Source: Lachnospiraceae bacterium
GTDB lineage: Bacteria > Bacillota > Clostridia > Lachnospirales > Lachnospiraceae
Assembly (NCBI GenBank): GCA_900759665.1
Contig: CAAEWE010000005.1
Location: 1 to 37,404, forward strand
DNA: 37,404 bases
Reading direction: 5' to 3'
Shown here: positions 24,992 through 33,863 of the stretch, piece by piece
Layout of the letters: each line of letters opens with the position of its first letter
Numbering within the stretch: the stretch's first letter is position 1
Translations under genes and position numbers: made by a program
The notes under the pieces: generated by a model
Database searches by the model: none
What the model saw: the letters and a program-made list of their open reading frames with translations, nothing else
Told to the model about the DNA's origin: nothing

Positions 24992-26005
24992 ATGAAAAAT
25001 CATTTATCTGTTCAGCGAAGATTTCTCGCTGTGATCACGGCACTATTCATCCTCTCAGGACTGGTTCTGGTTCCCGCCACTTCAAAGGCAGCATCCGGCA
25101 CCCTGATCGTTCTGACCCAGCACAGTGCCTCCCTTTCGGCAGGCCAGGAATTCTACCTCGGAGCATTTGTGGCAAGTGGCACACTTCCCACATTCAAAAG
25201 CTCTAATTCCAGAGTCGCATCCGTCAATACTTATGGCAGGGTCACCGCCAAGCAGGCCGGAACCTGCCGTATCACCGCAAAGGCGGATGGCAGCGAAGCA
25301 TCCTGCAAGGTGACAGTAGCCCGCACAAAAATAACACTGAATACCAAAAGCGTTTCCCTGGAAAACGGAGAAACCTTCAAGCTGCAGGCTGCCACCTCAA
25401 ACAACAGCATTCCGGATTTTAACAGCAACAAAAAATCTGTTGCCGTCGTCGACAGCAACGGCGTGATCACCGCCTGTAAACCGGGCTCAGCCGTCATATC
25501 CGTAAAGGCAGACAAGACAACCGTCACCTGCCGGGTCACGGTAAAAAAGCCCCGCATTAAACTGAACCATATCTATGCAAAGCTTTTCCGCTATCAGCAG
25601 ATCCAGCTCACTGCAGATGTTTCCTCCGGCATACAGCCAACCTGGAAGTCCAACCGTTCCAGCGTTGCCACCGTGAATGATTCCGGTCTTGTGTGTGCCC
25701 AGAAGCACGGAACCGCCATCATTACCGCAAAAGCAGATGGCGTTTCCAAAACCTGCGAGATTGAGGTGGAATCCCCGTCTATTAAACTTTCTGCCACCTC
25801 CATCACGATGAAAGTTGGGCAAAAGCGCACTCTGGACTATACAGTCTCCAGCGGAAATGCTCCTCTGATCAAGTCAAGCAAACCCAACGTCGTACAGACA
25901 GACCAGCTTGGGAATCTTACCGCAAGAAGTGCGGGCACTGCTGTCATCTCTTTTACAGAGGATGGCACCCGGGAAACCTGCACGGTAAAAGTCAAAAAAT
26001 CTTAA
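24992..26005 (+). CDS. Secreted protein of four tandem Big2-like Ig repeats
   Basis: 337 residues from the ATG at 24992, behind AAGGAGGG; the longer frame upstream overlaps the promoter. A signal peptide covers about 1-33 (VPATSKAAS). The rest is four repeats of about 75 residues, each built as a strand, KSSNSRVASVNTYGRVTA-type core and ITAKADG...CKVTV end. Each repeat keeps a Ser-x-x-Val-Ala-x-Val core and one Cys before its last strand. There is no enzyme domain, LPXTG or TM anchor. Big2 repeats occur in adhesins and wall-bound proteins, so this may be a surface spacer, adhesin or decoy. Repeat structure is directly visible; function is inferred. Confidence 0.88.
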   Translation: MKNHLSVQRRFLAVITALFILSGLVLVPATSKAASGTLIVLTQHSASLSAGQEFYLGAFVASGTLPTFKSSNSRVASVNTYGRVTAKQAGTCRITAKADGSEASCKVTVARTKITLNTKSVSLENGETFKLQAATSNNSIPDFNSNKKSVAVVDSNGVITACKPGSAVISVKADKTTVTCRVTVKKPRIKLNHIYAKLFRYQQIQLTADVSSGIQPTWKSNRSSVATVNDSGLVCAQKHGTAIITAKADGVSKTCEIEVESPSIKLSATSITMKVGQKRTLDYTVSSGNAPLIKSSKPNVVQTDQLGNLTARSAGTAVISFTEDGTRETCTVKVKKS

Positions 26006-26126
26006 CCAATCCATACTGATCAAATCAACATATTAATCGAATCAAATCAGGAGGAGAAATATTGTAAGGTTTATAGATTTCATGGCAGAAGCAAAATCAT
26101 CTATGTCCGAATATCACCATCAAATC

Positions 26127-26155
26127 TTGTAAACAACGTACAAATCCGCTATACT
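26127..26155 (+). promoter_or_regulatory. Promoter of the small-protein gene
   Basis: TTGTAA (26127-26132) and TATACT (26150-26155) with a 17-base spacer, 25-35 bases before the small ORF. Confidence 0.55.
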
Positions 26156-26179
26156 ACAATCAGAAAGGGCGGTGGAAGG

Positions 26180-26356
26180 ATGGAAGATATGACCGAAAAG
26201 GAATTGATTGCTGTATTGATCGACAAATACACAGACTTACAGCGCATTAAAAAAGCGAATCATGACACACCAAATGAGGAATTAGAATATCAGATCAAAG
26301 TGACGATCGCAAAATTATCTTCTATGGGTGTGAATGTCGAAGATCTTACGTTATAA
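26180..26356 (+). CDS. Small acidic helical protein, 55-58 residues, unknown function
   Basis: Two in-frame ATGs are possible (26180 and 26189). GGTGGAAGG suits the second with nine-base spacing, while AAAGGG suits the first. The product begins MTEKELIAVLIDKYTDLQRI after the second ATG and ends GVNVEDLTL. It is rich in Glu, Lys, Leu and Ile, with the look of two helices joined by a HDTPNEE turn. There is no Cys and no signal peptide. It has its own promoter and is followed 80-90 bases later by the S1-domain gene in the same direction, with no terminator between, so the two may be co-transcribed. I do not recognise the family. Confidence 0.7.
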   Translation: MEDMTEKELIAVLIDKYTDLQRIKKANHDTPNEELEYQIKVTIAKLSSMGVNVEDLTL

Positions 26357-26444
26357 TGTGCAGAACATTATACAAATGTAATGTATAAGTCCATTTAAGG
26401 ATCCACGGTTCCAATGGATCAGATAGAAAGGCAGGATGATTGAT

Positions 26445-27374
26445 ATGAGTGAAGAAAAGAGTATGAAAGACTACGAAAGCGACTTAGAGCGTTCCTTTCA
26501 GGTTCTGCGGGAAGGAGATATCCTGGATGTGACCGTCATCGGCATATCGGATACAGAGGTAACGGTTGACCTGAATTATTACACAGAGGGGATCATCCCT
26601 CTGGAGGAATGCAGTGATGATCCTTCCTTCTCGATCAAAAAGGACGTGATCATCGGCGATATGATCAAGGCAATGGTACTGGATCCGGAAAATGCCAGCG
26701 GAAACGTGATTCTTTCCAGACGCGAGGCAAACCGTGTTCTCGTCTGGGACGAGCTGAAAGAAGACATGGCTGTGGGCACGATATTTGATGTGAAGATCAC
26801 AGAAGCAGTTCCGGCCGGTGTCGTTGGCTATGTGAAGGGCATCCGGGCGTTTATCCCGGCATCACAGCTCGCCCTCACCTACGTTGAGGATACCGATGCC
26901 TATATAGGCATGACGGTTCAGGCAGTGATCATTACCGTAGAGAAGGATATCCAGAAGCTGGTGCTCTCTGCCAAAATGATCCAGAAGGAAAAGGCATTGG
27001 CAGAAAAGACACAGCATATTGGACGTCTCTCCACCGGAGATATCGTCGAGGGTACCATCACCCGTATGGAATCCTACGGCGTCTTTATTGATATCGGAGA
27101 GGGGCTGACCGGTTTATGCCACATTTCCCAGATCACCAATAAATTTATCAAATCCCCCAAAGAGGAAGTCAAGCTGGGGCAGACAGTCAAAGCAAAGATT
27201 CTTAAGATTGAGGGCGACCGCATCTCATTGAGCATCAAGGCACTCCGCGAGGACGAGCCGGACACCGAAGACGAAACCTATGAAATTCCGGCAGAATACG
27301 CTGCAGATACCCCGGAGGAATCACAGGATACCAGTCCTTTTGCCAAGCTGTTGCAGGGCATCAAACTAGACTAA
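26445..27374 (+). CDS. Protein with three S1 RNA-binding domains (ribosomal protein S1-like)
   Basis: 309 residues from the ATG at 26445; an ATG nine bases earlier sits directly on the CAGG element and is less likely. Three S1/OB domains lie at about 18-90 (GDILDVTVIGISDTEVTVDL), 105-175 (VGTIFDVKITEAVPAGVVGY) and 195-265 (GDIVEGTITRMESYGVFIDI). The last is the most canonical, with GLTGLCHISQI and VKAKILKIEGDRISLSIKAL. An acidic tail follows. This is shorter than E. coli S1 (six domains) and like the Firmicute S1-type proteins annotated RpsA, which bind mRNA and assist translation of some messages. It is not fused to IspH as in some clostridia. Confidence 0.9.
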   Translation: MSEEKSMKDYESDLERSFQVLREGDILDVTVIGISDTEVTVDLNYYTEGIIPLEECSDDPSFSIKKDVIIGDMIKAMVLDPENASGNVILSRREANRVLVWDELKEDMAVGTIFDVKITEAVPAGVVGYVKGIRAFIPASQLALTYVEDTDAYIGMTVQAVIITVEKDIQKLVLSAKMIQKEKALAEKTQHIGRLSTGDIVEGTITRMESYGVFIDIGEGLTGLCHISQITNKFIKSPKEEVKLGQTVKAKILKIEGDRISLSIKALREDEPDTEDETYEIPAEYAADTPEESQDTSPFAKLLQGIKLD

Positions 27375-27381
27375 AAATGTA

Positions 27382-27410
27382 TTGACATATTTTTAGCTCC
27401 CAATTAGAAT
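27382..27410 (+). promoter_or_regulatory. Strong promoter with long leader for the flavodiiron gene
   Basis: Consensus TTGACA (27382-27387) and TAGAAT (27405-27410) with a 17-base spacer. The start codon is at 27599, so the leader is about 180 nt. I see no known riboswitch in it. Confidence 0.7.
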
Positions 27411-27598
27411 AAATACAACCGGGAGACAGAGAATTTTCCTATAAGCAGACTGCCGCAGACAGATCCAGGCGCACGGGATCCGGAAACGACACTCCAACAG
27501 CACGATCCTGACCGATCACACTGGAAACTTCTCCGCTCCATAACGTGTTGCTTTATAACATATGAAAATAATCATTGTGCGCAGAAATGAGGTTACTT

Positions 27599-28771
27599 AT
27601 GAATGTTGTTGTTTCAGATGCAGTAAAATACATCGGTGTGGATGATACCACGATTGATCTTTTTGAAAGCCAGTACGTTGTTCCGGAAGGAGTTTCTTAC
27701 AATTCCTATGTGATCCTTGATGATAAGGTTGCCGTAATGGATACCGTGGATCCACGCGGTATGGAACAATGGGAAAAGAATCTTCTGGATACCCTGAACG
27801 GAAGAACCGTAGATTATCTGGTGGTTCATCATCTTGAGCCGGATCATGCCGGAAGCATTGCCCGTCTTGTGGAGCTTTTCCCGGAGGTAACTCTGGTCGG
27901 AAACGCAAAAACCTTTGCGATGCTTCCACAGTTCTTTGATCTACCATTAGAGGGACACACACTCACCGTTAAGGAAGGGGACACTCTTTCTCTCGGTACC
28001 CATACACTTACCTTTGTAATGGCTCCAATGGTTCACTGGCCGGAGGTGATGGTTTCCTATGAATCCAGCGAAAAGATCCTTTTCTCGGCAGACGGCTTTG
28101 GTAAATTTGGTGCCCTTTCCAAAACAGAAGGCGAGGATGACTGGGCTTGTGAAGCACGCAGATATTATTTCAATATCGTTGGCAAATACGGTGCTCCTGT
28201 ACAGACTCTTCTCAAAAAAGCCTCTGCTCTGGACATCGCAATGATCTGTCCGCTGCATGGTCCTGTATTGAAGGACAACCTCGGTTACTATCTGGATCTT
28301 TACAATACCTGGAGCAGCTATCAGCCGGAGGACAAAGGTATTCTGGTTGCGTACGCTTCCATTCATGGTAATACCGGAAAAGCTGCTGAAAAATTAGCTG
28401 AAATGCTCCGTGAAAAGGGAGCAGAAAAGGTCGTTGTCAGCGATCTTGCCAGAGAGGATATGGCAGAAGTCATCGAGGATGCTTTCCGCTATGACCGTAT
28501 GGTACTCGCTGCTGCCAGCTATGATGCCGGTGTCTTCCCTTGCATGCAGGATTTCCTGCATCATCTCCAGAGCAAGGCATATCAGAACCGCAAGGTAGGT
28601 ATCCTTGAGAATGGTTCCTGGGCACCAACGGCCGCCCGCACCATGAAGTCCATTCTGGAAACCATGAAAAATATCGAGATCGTAGAACCGGTTGTTACGA
28701 TCAAATCCGTCATGAAGGACAGCGATCTTCCGGCAATGGAGCAGCTTGCAGATGCTATGACTGCCAAGTAA
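27599..28771 (+). CDS. A-type flavodiiron protein (FprA family)
   Basis: 390 residues from the ATG at 27599, with GAGG six bases upstream. The N-terminal metallo-beta-lactamase domain (about 1-245) carries the diiron ligand motif HHLEPDH (about 80-86), followed by the later VHWPEVMVSY and CPLHGPV ligands. The C-terminal flavodoxin domain (about 255-390) has the FMN-binding ASIHGNTGKAAE loop and a closing ENGSWAPTAARTM. Such enzymes reduce O2 to water or NO to N2O with electrons from rubredoxin or reduced flavin, protecting strict anaerobes. There is no fused rubredoxin or flavin reductase domain, so an external donor is needed. Transcribed alone. Confidence 0.95.
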   Translation: MNVVVSDAVKYIGVDDTTIDLFESQYVVPEGVSYNSYVILDDKVAVMDTVDPRGMEQWEKNLLDTLNGRTVDYLVVHHLEPDHAGSIARLVELFPEVTLVGNAKTFAMLPQFFDLPLEGHTLTVKEGDTLSLGTHTLTFVMAPMVHWPEVMVSYESSEKILFSADGFGKFGALSKTEGEDDWACEARRYYFNIVGKYGAPVQTLLKKASALDIAMICPLHGPVLKDNLGYYLDLYNTWSSYQPEDKGILVAYASIHGNTGKAAEKLAEMLREKGAEKVVVSDLAREDMAEVIEDAFRYDRMVLAAASYDAGVFPCMQDFLHHLQSKAYQNRKVGILENGSWAPTAARTMKSILETMKNIEIVEPVVTIKSVMKDSDLPAMEQLADAMTAK

Positions 28772-28847
28772 AATACTCTGTCGCAGGCTATCGGGTATGA
28801 CCCGGTCTGTTTTGTCCGCCCCGGGAGGCGGGTTCGCTTTCATACGC

Positions 28848-28933
28848 AAAAACCTCGTGAAATGTGTTACAGCTCCGGCGGTGAAATACTCACCGCATCA
28901 GGAGCCGATATACAACAAACCACGAGGTTTTTT
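28848..28933. terminator. Nested bidirectional terminator between fprA and the DUF4430 gene
   Basis: An outer stem AAAAACCTCGTG with CACGAGGTTTTTT encloses a second stem GCTCC/GGAGC, which encloses GCGGTGA/TCACCGC around an AATAC loop. The outer stem ends in T runs on both strands and the two genes converge here. A further short hairpin, CCGCC/GGCGG, lies just before it at 28817-28832. Confidence 0.8.
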
Positions 28934-28967
28934 CATACTTCTTCAAATGTTTCCAAAAGCTTTGCTT

Positions 28968-31022
28968 TTATTTCACAGTAACCTTGACTTTTGCGGATTT
29001 ACTGCCAGCCTTCAGGGTAACGTACGCCTTTCCCTTCTTCTGACCCTTCACAGTAACAGTTACCTGTGTTACGGTTGCATTCTTTTTCTTTACAGCCGTC
29101 TTTACCACTTTCACTGCTTTTTTATTCACAGTTACCTTCACCAGCTTCTTGATAGAAGCATTTTTTGATGTAGTGACATTCCACTTCAAAGAAGCTTTTT
29201 TGCCCTTCTTTACAGTTACTATTTTCTTAGTCGCCTTGATCTTCTTAACTTTAGACGCTGTCGCCGTATTCTTGGCCGGTGCCTTTGTCGGTGCTGTTGT
29301 TGCAGAACCAACCGGAGACTGCGTTGTTGCCGGAGTTGTAACCGGTTTCTGCGATACCACTGGTGTGGAATCGGGAGCATTTGTTTCTCCTGCAACCGGA
29401 GTTTCAGAAGGCTGTGCGGAAGCTGTGGTCAGCGGCTGCTTAGACGGTGCTGCTGTTGGAACCGTTGTCGGTGCTGTTGATACAGCCGGAATTGTGGATG
29501 CACTCACTGCCGGACTTGTGGATGGTACTTCCTTTGGCTGGTCTGCTACCTTATCCAGACTGCTCATATCATAGAGAGAATCCTCTCCATCCATGACACG
29601 GATCACAGCATTTAAACCACGAAGAAGCTGCTCCGGCTGATAACCCATCAGGTCCTTATCCACGGTCTTTTTCTCTACATTTACAAATGCAGAAGCTGCA
29701 TCAAGAACGGTATTTCCTTCTTTAATGAAATCACTGCCGTCTGATTCATCACAAGGATTGATGCGGAGCTGTCCCATAGCAGTCATAACCTGAGCCAGAG
29801 ACCATGCATTATTATCAGATCCCCATGCTGTATAAGCACCCTTCTGATTCTGCAGGCTCTCCATAAAATGAATTCCTCTGATTGCTGCCTTTGTTGCTGC
29901 GGCACTGGCATCCCCGGAAATATATGGATATAATGCCTGCAATGGCATTGCCACATCATCTACCGTAGACCATGTGGAAGCTGTGGCAACCTTTGCGATG
30001 GCGGTACCAACCTGACCGGTTACGTTCTTTACAAGCTGTGCTTTTGTAATATAATCGTTTCCTGTTGGAAGCTGATAATTTCCGGAGTCAAATGCCAGAA
30101 GCATAGTTGCGTCACGCATATCTGCTACGGTATTATCATAATTGCTCTTCTTTGCCATTGCTTCGATCAGATCAAAGCCACGGATGCTCTTGGCGTCCTT
30201 GCCCATGGCAGTAACAAAAAGAACGATCTTTGCATATGCAAACTCCGGATAACCGCCTACCAGTGTATCGAAATCCTTCTCCTCACCATCAACGGTTACG
30301 GTTCCCTTGTCCTTCAGTTCCTGAAGCTGGGATGCTGTCTTTTCATACATTTTGTTGAAATAATCGTCTGCCTTGTATCCTGCACGGATCAATGAGAACG
30401 CTGCATATAATGCATTTGGCTGCTCGATGCCGTAAACAGTTCCGTCTCCAAACATCTGCTGATAAATTGCATCTGCAAGAACGTCCTGCTGTGCTTTGGC
30501 GTTTGTCAGGAGCTTCGCAGATGCCTTGCTGTCCGGATTTTTAGCCGGATCATCGGCATAAATGGCTGCACCGGTGGCCGTTGCATAATCTCCATATGCA
30601 AAAACAAAGCTAATCTTATCATTATCCTTTAAAACGGTCTGGCTGATGCCATGATCAGAATATTTTCCATTAACCCAGAATGACCAGTACCCTTTCGTCC
30701 AGTCAGCCGGTGCCGTGATGTTGCCAATGCCATTTACATATGCACCATATGAACTTTCCGTAATATCATATGTAACACCATTAGAGTCAAACGCTTCCTT
30801 AGCAGCATCTTCTACTGTACTTCCCTCATCAGCCACAATAGCAAGCTTTCCTGTGTTTACTACATTTCCTTCTGCATCTTTTCCTTCTGCTGCCACAAAT
30901 ACCGTGATCTTGTCTGCAGAAGTGTTTCCTTCGTCAGCCTTTGCAGTAAAGCCTGTGCTAAATACTGTTGTAAATGCCAGGGCTGCTGCCAGAAGACCGC
31001 TCATCCATTTCTTCTTACTCAT
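28968..31022 (-). CDS. Secreted DUF4430 plus alpha/alpha-toroid protein, probable corrinoid-binding (intrinsic-factor-like)
   Basis: 684 residues from the ATG at 31020-31022 with GGAGG before it. Signal peptide about 1-29 (FTAKADE). Residues about 33-140 are a DUF4430 domain with the WTKGYWSFWVNGK block and a closing DKISFVFAY. Residues about 165-480 are helical repeats of the terpene-cyclase-like toroid, with QPNALYAAFSLIRAGY, TVDDVAMPLQALYPYI, AYTAWGSDNNAWSLAQV and GYQPEQLLRGLNAV. The order is reversed relative to human intrinsic factor/transcobalamin, which have toroid then beta domain. A Thr/Pro/Ala linker follows, then a lysine-rich Big2-like tail (about 605-684) that may hold it to the wall. 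It is the last gene of the riboswitch-led ECF operon, so a corrinoid is the likely ligand. Confidence 0.85.
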   Translation of the reverse strand: MSKKKWMSGLLAAALAFTTVFSTGFTAKADEGNTSADKITVFVAAEGKDAEGNVVNTGKLAIVADEGSTVEDAAKEAFDSNGVTYDITESSYGAYVNGIGNITAPADWTKGYWSFWVNGKYSDHGISQTVLKDNDKISFVFAYGDYATATGAAIYADDPAKNPDSKASAKLLTNAKAQQDVLADAIYQQMFGDGTVYGIEQPNALYAAFSLIRAGYKADDYFNKMYEKTASQLQELKDKGTVTVDGEEKDFDTLVGGYPEFAYAKIVLFVTAMGKDAKSIRGFDLIEAMAKKSNYDNTVADMRDATMLLAFDSGNYQLPTGNDYITKAQLVKNVTGQVGTAIAKVATASTWSTVDDVAMPLQALYPYISGDASAAATKAAIRGIHFMESLQNQKGAYTAWGSDNNAWSLAQVMTAMGQLRINPCDESDGSDFIKEGNTVLDAASAFVNVEKKTVDKDLMGYQPEQLLRGLNAVIRVMDGEDSLYDMSSLDKVADQPKEVPSTSPAVSASTIPAVSTAPTTVPTAAPSKQPLTTASAQPSETPVAGETNAPDSTPVVSQKPVTTPATTQSPVGSATTAPTKAPAKNTATASKVKKIKATKKIVTVKKGKKASLKWNVTTSKNASIKKLVKVTVNKKAVKVVKTAVKKKNATVTQVTVTVKGQKKGKAYVTLKAGSKSAKVKVTVK

Positions 31023-31050
31023 TTCTGTCCTCCATTTTCTAAAACTTTGT

Positions 31051-32076
31051 CTACAGTGTAATCCCAAATTTCCCTTGTATACGCTCCAGCTTTTGTAAAA
31101 TGCTGTCCCCAAAAAGGAACATACACAGCGCTGCCGTACCGGCGTGTGCTGCGTCATAGGGTGCCCCTGTCAGGTATAATGCTTTCAATGTCTCCCAGCT
31201 TATGGCACTGCCATCAGGATCTGCAGTATAAGTCATCAGCATTGCTGCAAAGTTCATGATACCTCCGTACAGCAGAAACACTACAAAAAACGTAAAAACC
31301 GTTGTTGTAATGTCATCCACCGGAAGCTTCTTTCTCTGCAGCACACATCCTGCGGCAAGCCCTGCGATCCCGTACAGATAAAGCCTCCAGCCAAAAAAGC
31401 TCTCTTCTGCACTGCCTCGCAGCACAAAGACAATGTAAGCAAGCACCCATGCAAACAGAATACATAAAACCGGTCCCATGATCACCCGGAAGCTTCTTCC
31501 CTTTTCCAGAGACAGACGCTTTGCCAGACTTTCTCCGGTCTTTCTGCGTTCCATTTTATTAAAAGCCATGCCGGATAAATATCCGACCATCCCCCAGGCA
31601 GCCATCTGCCACGGGGTCCATGGCCCCTGACCATCAAAAAAATTACAAACCAGCCGGCTCATGGCACCGATCAGAAATCCTGCCTCCGGTCCCAGACCGA
31701 TCCCGCAAATCACCACCATGGTGGTTCCCGCATGTAACGGTATCGTGTGGGCACATATCTCATTCATGACCACACATAACGCCGTCAGCGTAGATAAAAG
31801 CACCACTTCTCTTGCCCGTGGCTTTCTTCTCTCATACTGTCCAAAAAACAGGACAAGTATCAAAAGCACACCCCCAAAGCCCACAAGCAGATAATGTTCT
31901 CCCCGGAACAATACCACCGACAAAAGCAACAGACAAGCGATACCCACAAACAACAGCACCCCGCTGATACTGCGGCGGATCTGCCGGGTTCTCAGATACT
32001 CCTCCCAGTCAAAACAGCGCCTGGAAGAAACAGGCTTCTGTTTGGGCTTTCCTGCCCGGTCTCTTCCATTCATCAT
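31051..32076 (-). CDS. ECF transporter substrate-binding (S) component, probable cobalamin specificity
   Basis: 341 residues from the ATG at 32074-32076, which shares its A with the ecfA stop codon (TGATG), so it is translationally coupled. The hydrophilic N-terminus (about 1-45) is followed by two TM segments (about 40-90). The core then shows the S-component block ALCVVMNEICAHTIPLHAG, IGLGPEAGFLIGAMSRLVCNFFDGQGPWTPWQMAAWGMVGYLSG, with more TMs after a charged loop. This is longer than usual S components (about 170-200 residues, six TMs). It binds the substrate within the membrane and topples when EcfT/EcfA act. The cobalamin assignment comes from the upstream riboswitch and the DUF4430 genes, not from residues. 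Confidence 0.85.
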   Translation of the reverse strand: MMNGRDRAGKPKQKPVSSRRCFDWEEYLRTRQIRRSISGVLLFVGIACLLLLSVVLFRGEHYLLVGFGGVLLILVLFFGQYERRKPRAREVVLLSTLTALCVVMNEICAHTIPLHAGTTMVVICGIGLGPEAGFLIGAMSRLVCNFFDGQGPWTPWQMAAWGMVGYLSGMAFNKMERRKTGESLAKRLSLEKGRSFRVIMGPVLCILFAWVLAYIVFVLRGSAEESFFGWRLYLYGIAGLAAGCVLQRKKLPVDDITTTVFTFFVVFLLYGGIMNFAAMLMTYTADPDGSAISWETLKALYLTGAPYDAAHAGTAALCMFLFGDSILQKLERIQGKFGITL

Positions 32077-33863
32077 CAGCCGGCCCTCACTTTCTGCAGA
32101 GCCCGGATCACATCCTCTGCCCGGAAACAATCCGTAAAGATGCCCTGCGCCATTCTTGCCGCAGGCGTTGTATAAAAAACATTTTTCCGGAAGAATGTCT
32201 CCGTCTTTTCCTGACTGATCATCTGCCCGTCAAAAAGCAATCCGCATGTATCCGCATATTCTGCACAAAATGCCATATCATGAGACACCAGCACGATCGT
32301 TTTGCCTTTTTGACACAGATTCTTCAACAGGACTGCAAGCTTTTCCTTAAAGGCTCCATCCAGTCCCTTGGTCGGCTCATCTAACAGCAGGATATCCGGA
32401 TCTGTCATAAGCAGCTTGCCCATTGCCAGACGCTGCTGCTGTCCGCCGCTGAGATCCATGGGATTTTGCTCCCGCTGCGGTGCAAGCTCCAGATAAGAGA
32501 GGAGCCTTTCTACGAGGACACTTCCCGTAGTCTCCTGCCCGCTGATTTCATCCGGCTTCCCTACAATACTCTCCAGACCTCCTGTCAAAACATTTCCGGA
32601 AAGCATCACCGCCAGCTCCTCCTCTACCGTAAGCTCCGTAAAAAGGCTCCGCGGGTTCTGTGCCAGATAACGTACTTTTCCGTCTGCCTTTACTTTTCCA
32701 CGATGCTGCTTATAAATTCCCATCATGACCTTTAAGGCTGTGGATTTTCCGGAACCGTTTCCTCCCAAAATCGCAAAAATACTGCCCTTTGGAACCTGCA
32801 GGGAAAAATCATCCAGAACCTTTCTGCCTTTTTGATACGAAAACGTAAGATGCTCTGCCGAAAGTGCCATGGACTCTGCCTTCTTCTCCGTGCCAGCAGG
32901 ATCCACCTGCTTATGCGGCTTGTCATCACTGACTCCATAACTGCCTTTTATATCTGCCTGTCTGGAAAAACGGCTCTGGTCTATTTCCTTCTGTCCCATT
33001 TTTCGGACACATTTCTGCAGCCAGCCCCGTCCTTCCCGTATACTGACCGGGGATTCCTTCTCTTCGTCCTCATGACATGCCTGCCATACCTTTACCGCCA
33101 CCGGCATAGCCGACGCAACGGGCAGACACGTTCCGTGTTCCATCTCATACTCCGAAAGCACATTTCCACACTGCTGCGGCAGTACATCTCCCACCAGCTT
33201 TCCATCCTGCAGGATCAACACCCGGTCTGCCAGAGGGAGAACCTCCTCCAGTCTCTGCTCCGACAGCAGGACAGCCGTTCCCATATCCCTGTTTAACCGC
33301 ACCAGCGTGTCCAGGAAACGTCTGGTGCCAATTGGGTCTAACTGCGCCGTAGGCTCATCCAGCAAAAGTACCTCCGGCTGCATGATCACCACAGACGCCA
33401 GATTTATGATCTGCTTTTGTCCTCCGGAAAGCTCGGATACTTTTTTATGAAACCAGTTTTCCATTCCAAAATACTGGGCGATCTCCGCCACTCTGCGCCG
33501 GATCTGTGCCCCAGGCACACCAAGATTTTCCAGCCCAAACGCCAGTTCATGCCACACCTTGTCCGTCACCAGTCCCGTGTCCGGATTTTGTCCCACATAA
33601 CCAATCCCTGCAGCACTTTCCCGGTCATCCATCTGCTCCAGATCATCCCCCCGGTAATAAATATGACCGCTTCCGCTTCCAAAAGGAATCTGATTTTTCT
33701 TGAAATGACGCAGCAATGTTGTTTTACCGCATCCAGACTGGCCGCATAAAACAACAAACTCCGATTCCCTCACAGCAAAGCTGATATCATGGATCGCATC
33801 CACCGTCTGTCTCGGATAACAAAAGGATACGTGCTCACAGGATAAAACCGGCATCTGCTCCAT
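32076..33863 (-). CDS. ecfA: Fused double-ATPase energy-coupling factor (EcfA1-EcfA2 in one chain)
   Basis: 595 residues from the ATG at 33861-33863, behind GGAGGAAGAG; the gene overlaps the end of ecfT by 29 bases. It holds two complete ABC domains. The first (about 8-235) has Walker A GQSGCGKTT, signature LSGGQKQIINLA and Walker B VLLLDEPTAQLDP. The second (about 335-570) has GGNGSGKST, LSGGQQQRLAMG and ILLLDEPTKGLD. A linker of about 70 charged residues separates them. In most bacteria the two ATPases are separate genes or one homodimer. The fusion should form the complete nucleotide-binding pair for EcfT. Confidence 0.93.
   Translation of the reverse strand: MEQMPVLSCEHVSFCYPRQTVDAIHDISFAVRESEFVVLCGQSGCGKTTLLRHFKKNQIPFGSGSGHIYYRGDDLEQMDDRESAAGIGYVGQNPDTGLVTDKVWHELAFGLENLGVPGAQIRRRVAEIAQYFGMENWFHKKVSELSGGQKQIINLASVVIMQPEVLLLDEPTAQLDPIGTRRFLDTLVRLNRDMGTAVLLSEQRLEEVLPLADRVLILQDGKLVGDVLPQQCGNVLSEYEMEHGTCLPVASAMPVAVKVWQACHEDEEKESPVSIREGRGWLQKCVRKMGQKEIDQSRFSRQADIKGSYGVSDDKPHKQVDPAGTEKKAESMALSAEHLTFSYQKGRKVLDDFSLQVPKGSIFAILGGNGSGKSTALKVMMGIYKQHRGKVKADGKVRYLAQNPRSLFTELTVEEELAVMLSGNVLTGGLESIVGKPDEISGQETTGSVLVERLLSYLELAPQREQNPMDLSGGQQQRLAMGKLLMTDPDILLLDEPTKGLDGAFKEKLAVLLKNLCQKGKTIVLVSHDMAFCAEYADTCGLLFDGQMISQEKTETFFRKNVFYTTPAARMAQGIFTDCFRAEDVIRALQKVRAG

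Noticed and set aside
27575..27598. Fur- or PerR-like site near AAAATAATCATTG before fprA.
   Set aside because: Too few matches to a 7-1-7 repeat, and it lies far downstream of the promoter.
27562..27645. Short Cys-rich frame overlapping the fprA start (begins MKIIIVRRNE).
   Set aside because: No ribosome binding site before its ATG, and its second half simply re-reads fprA codons in another frame.
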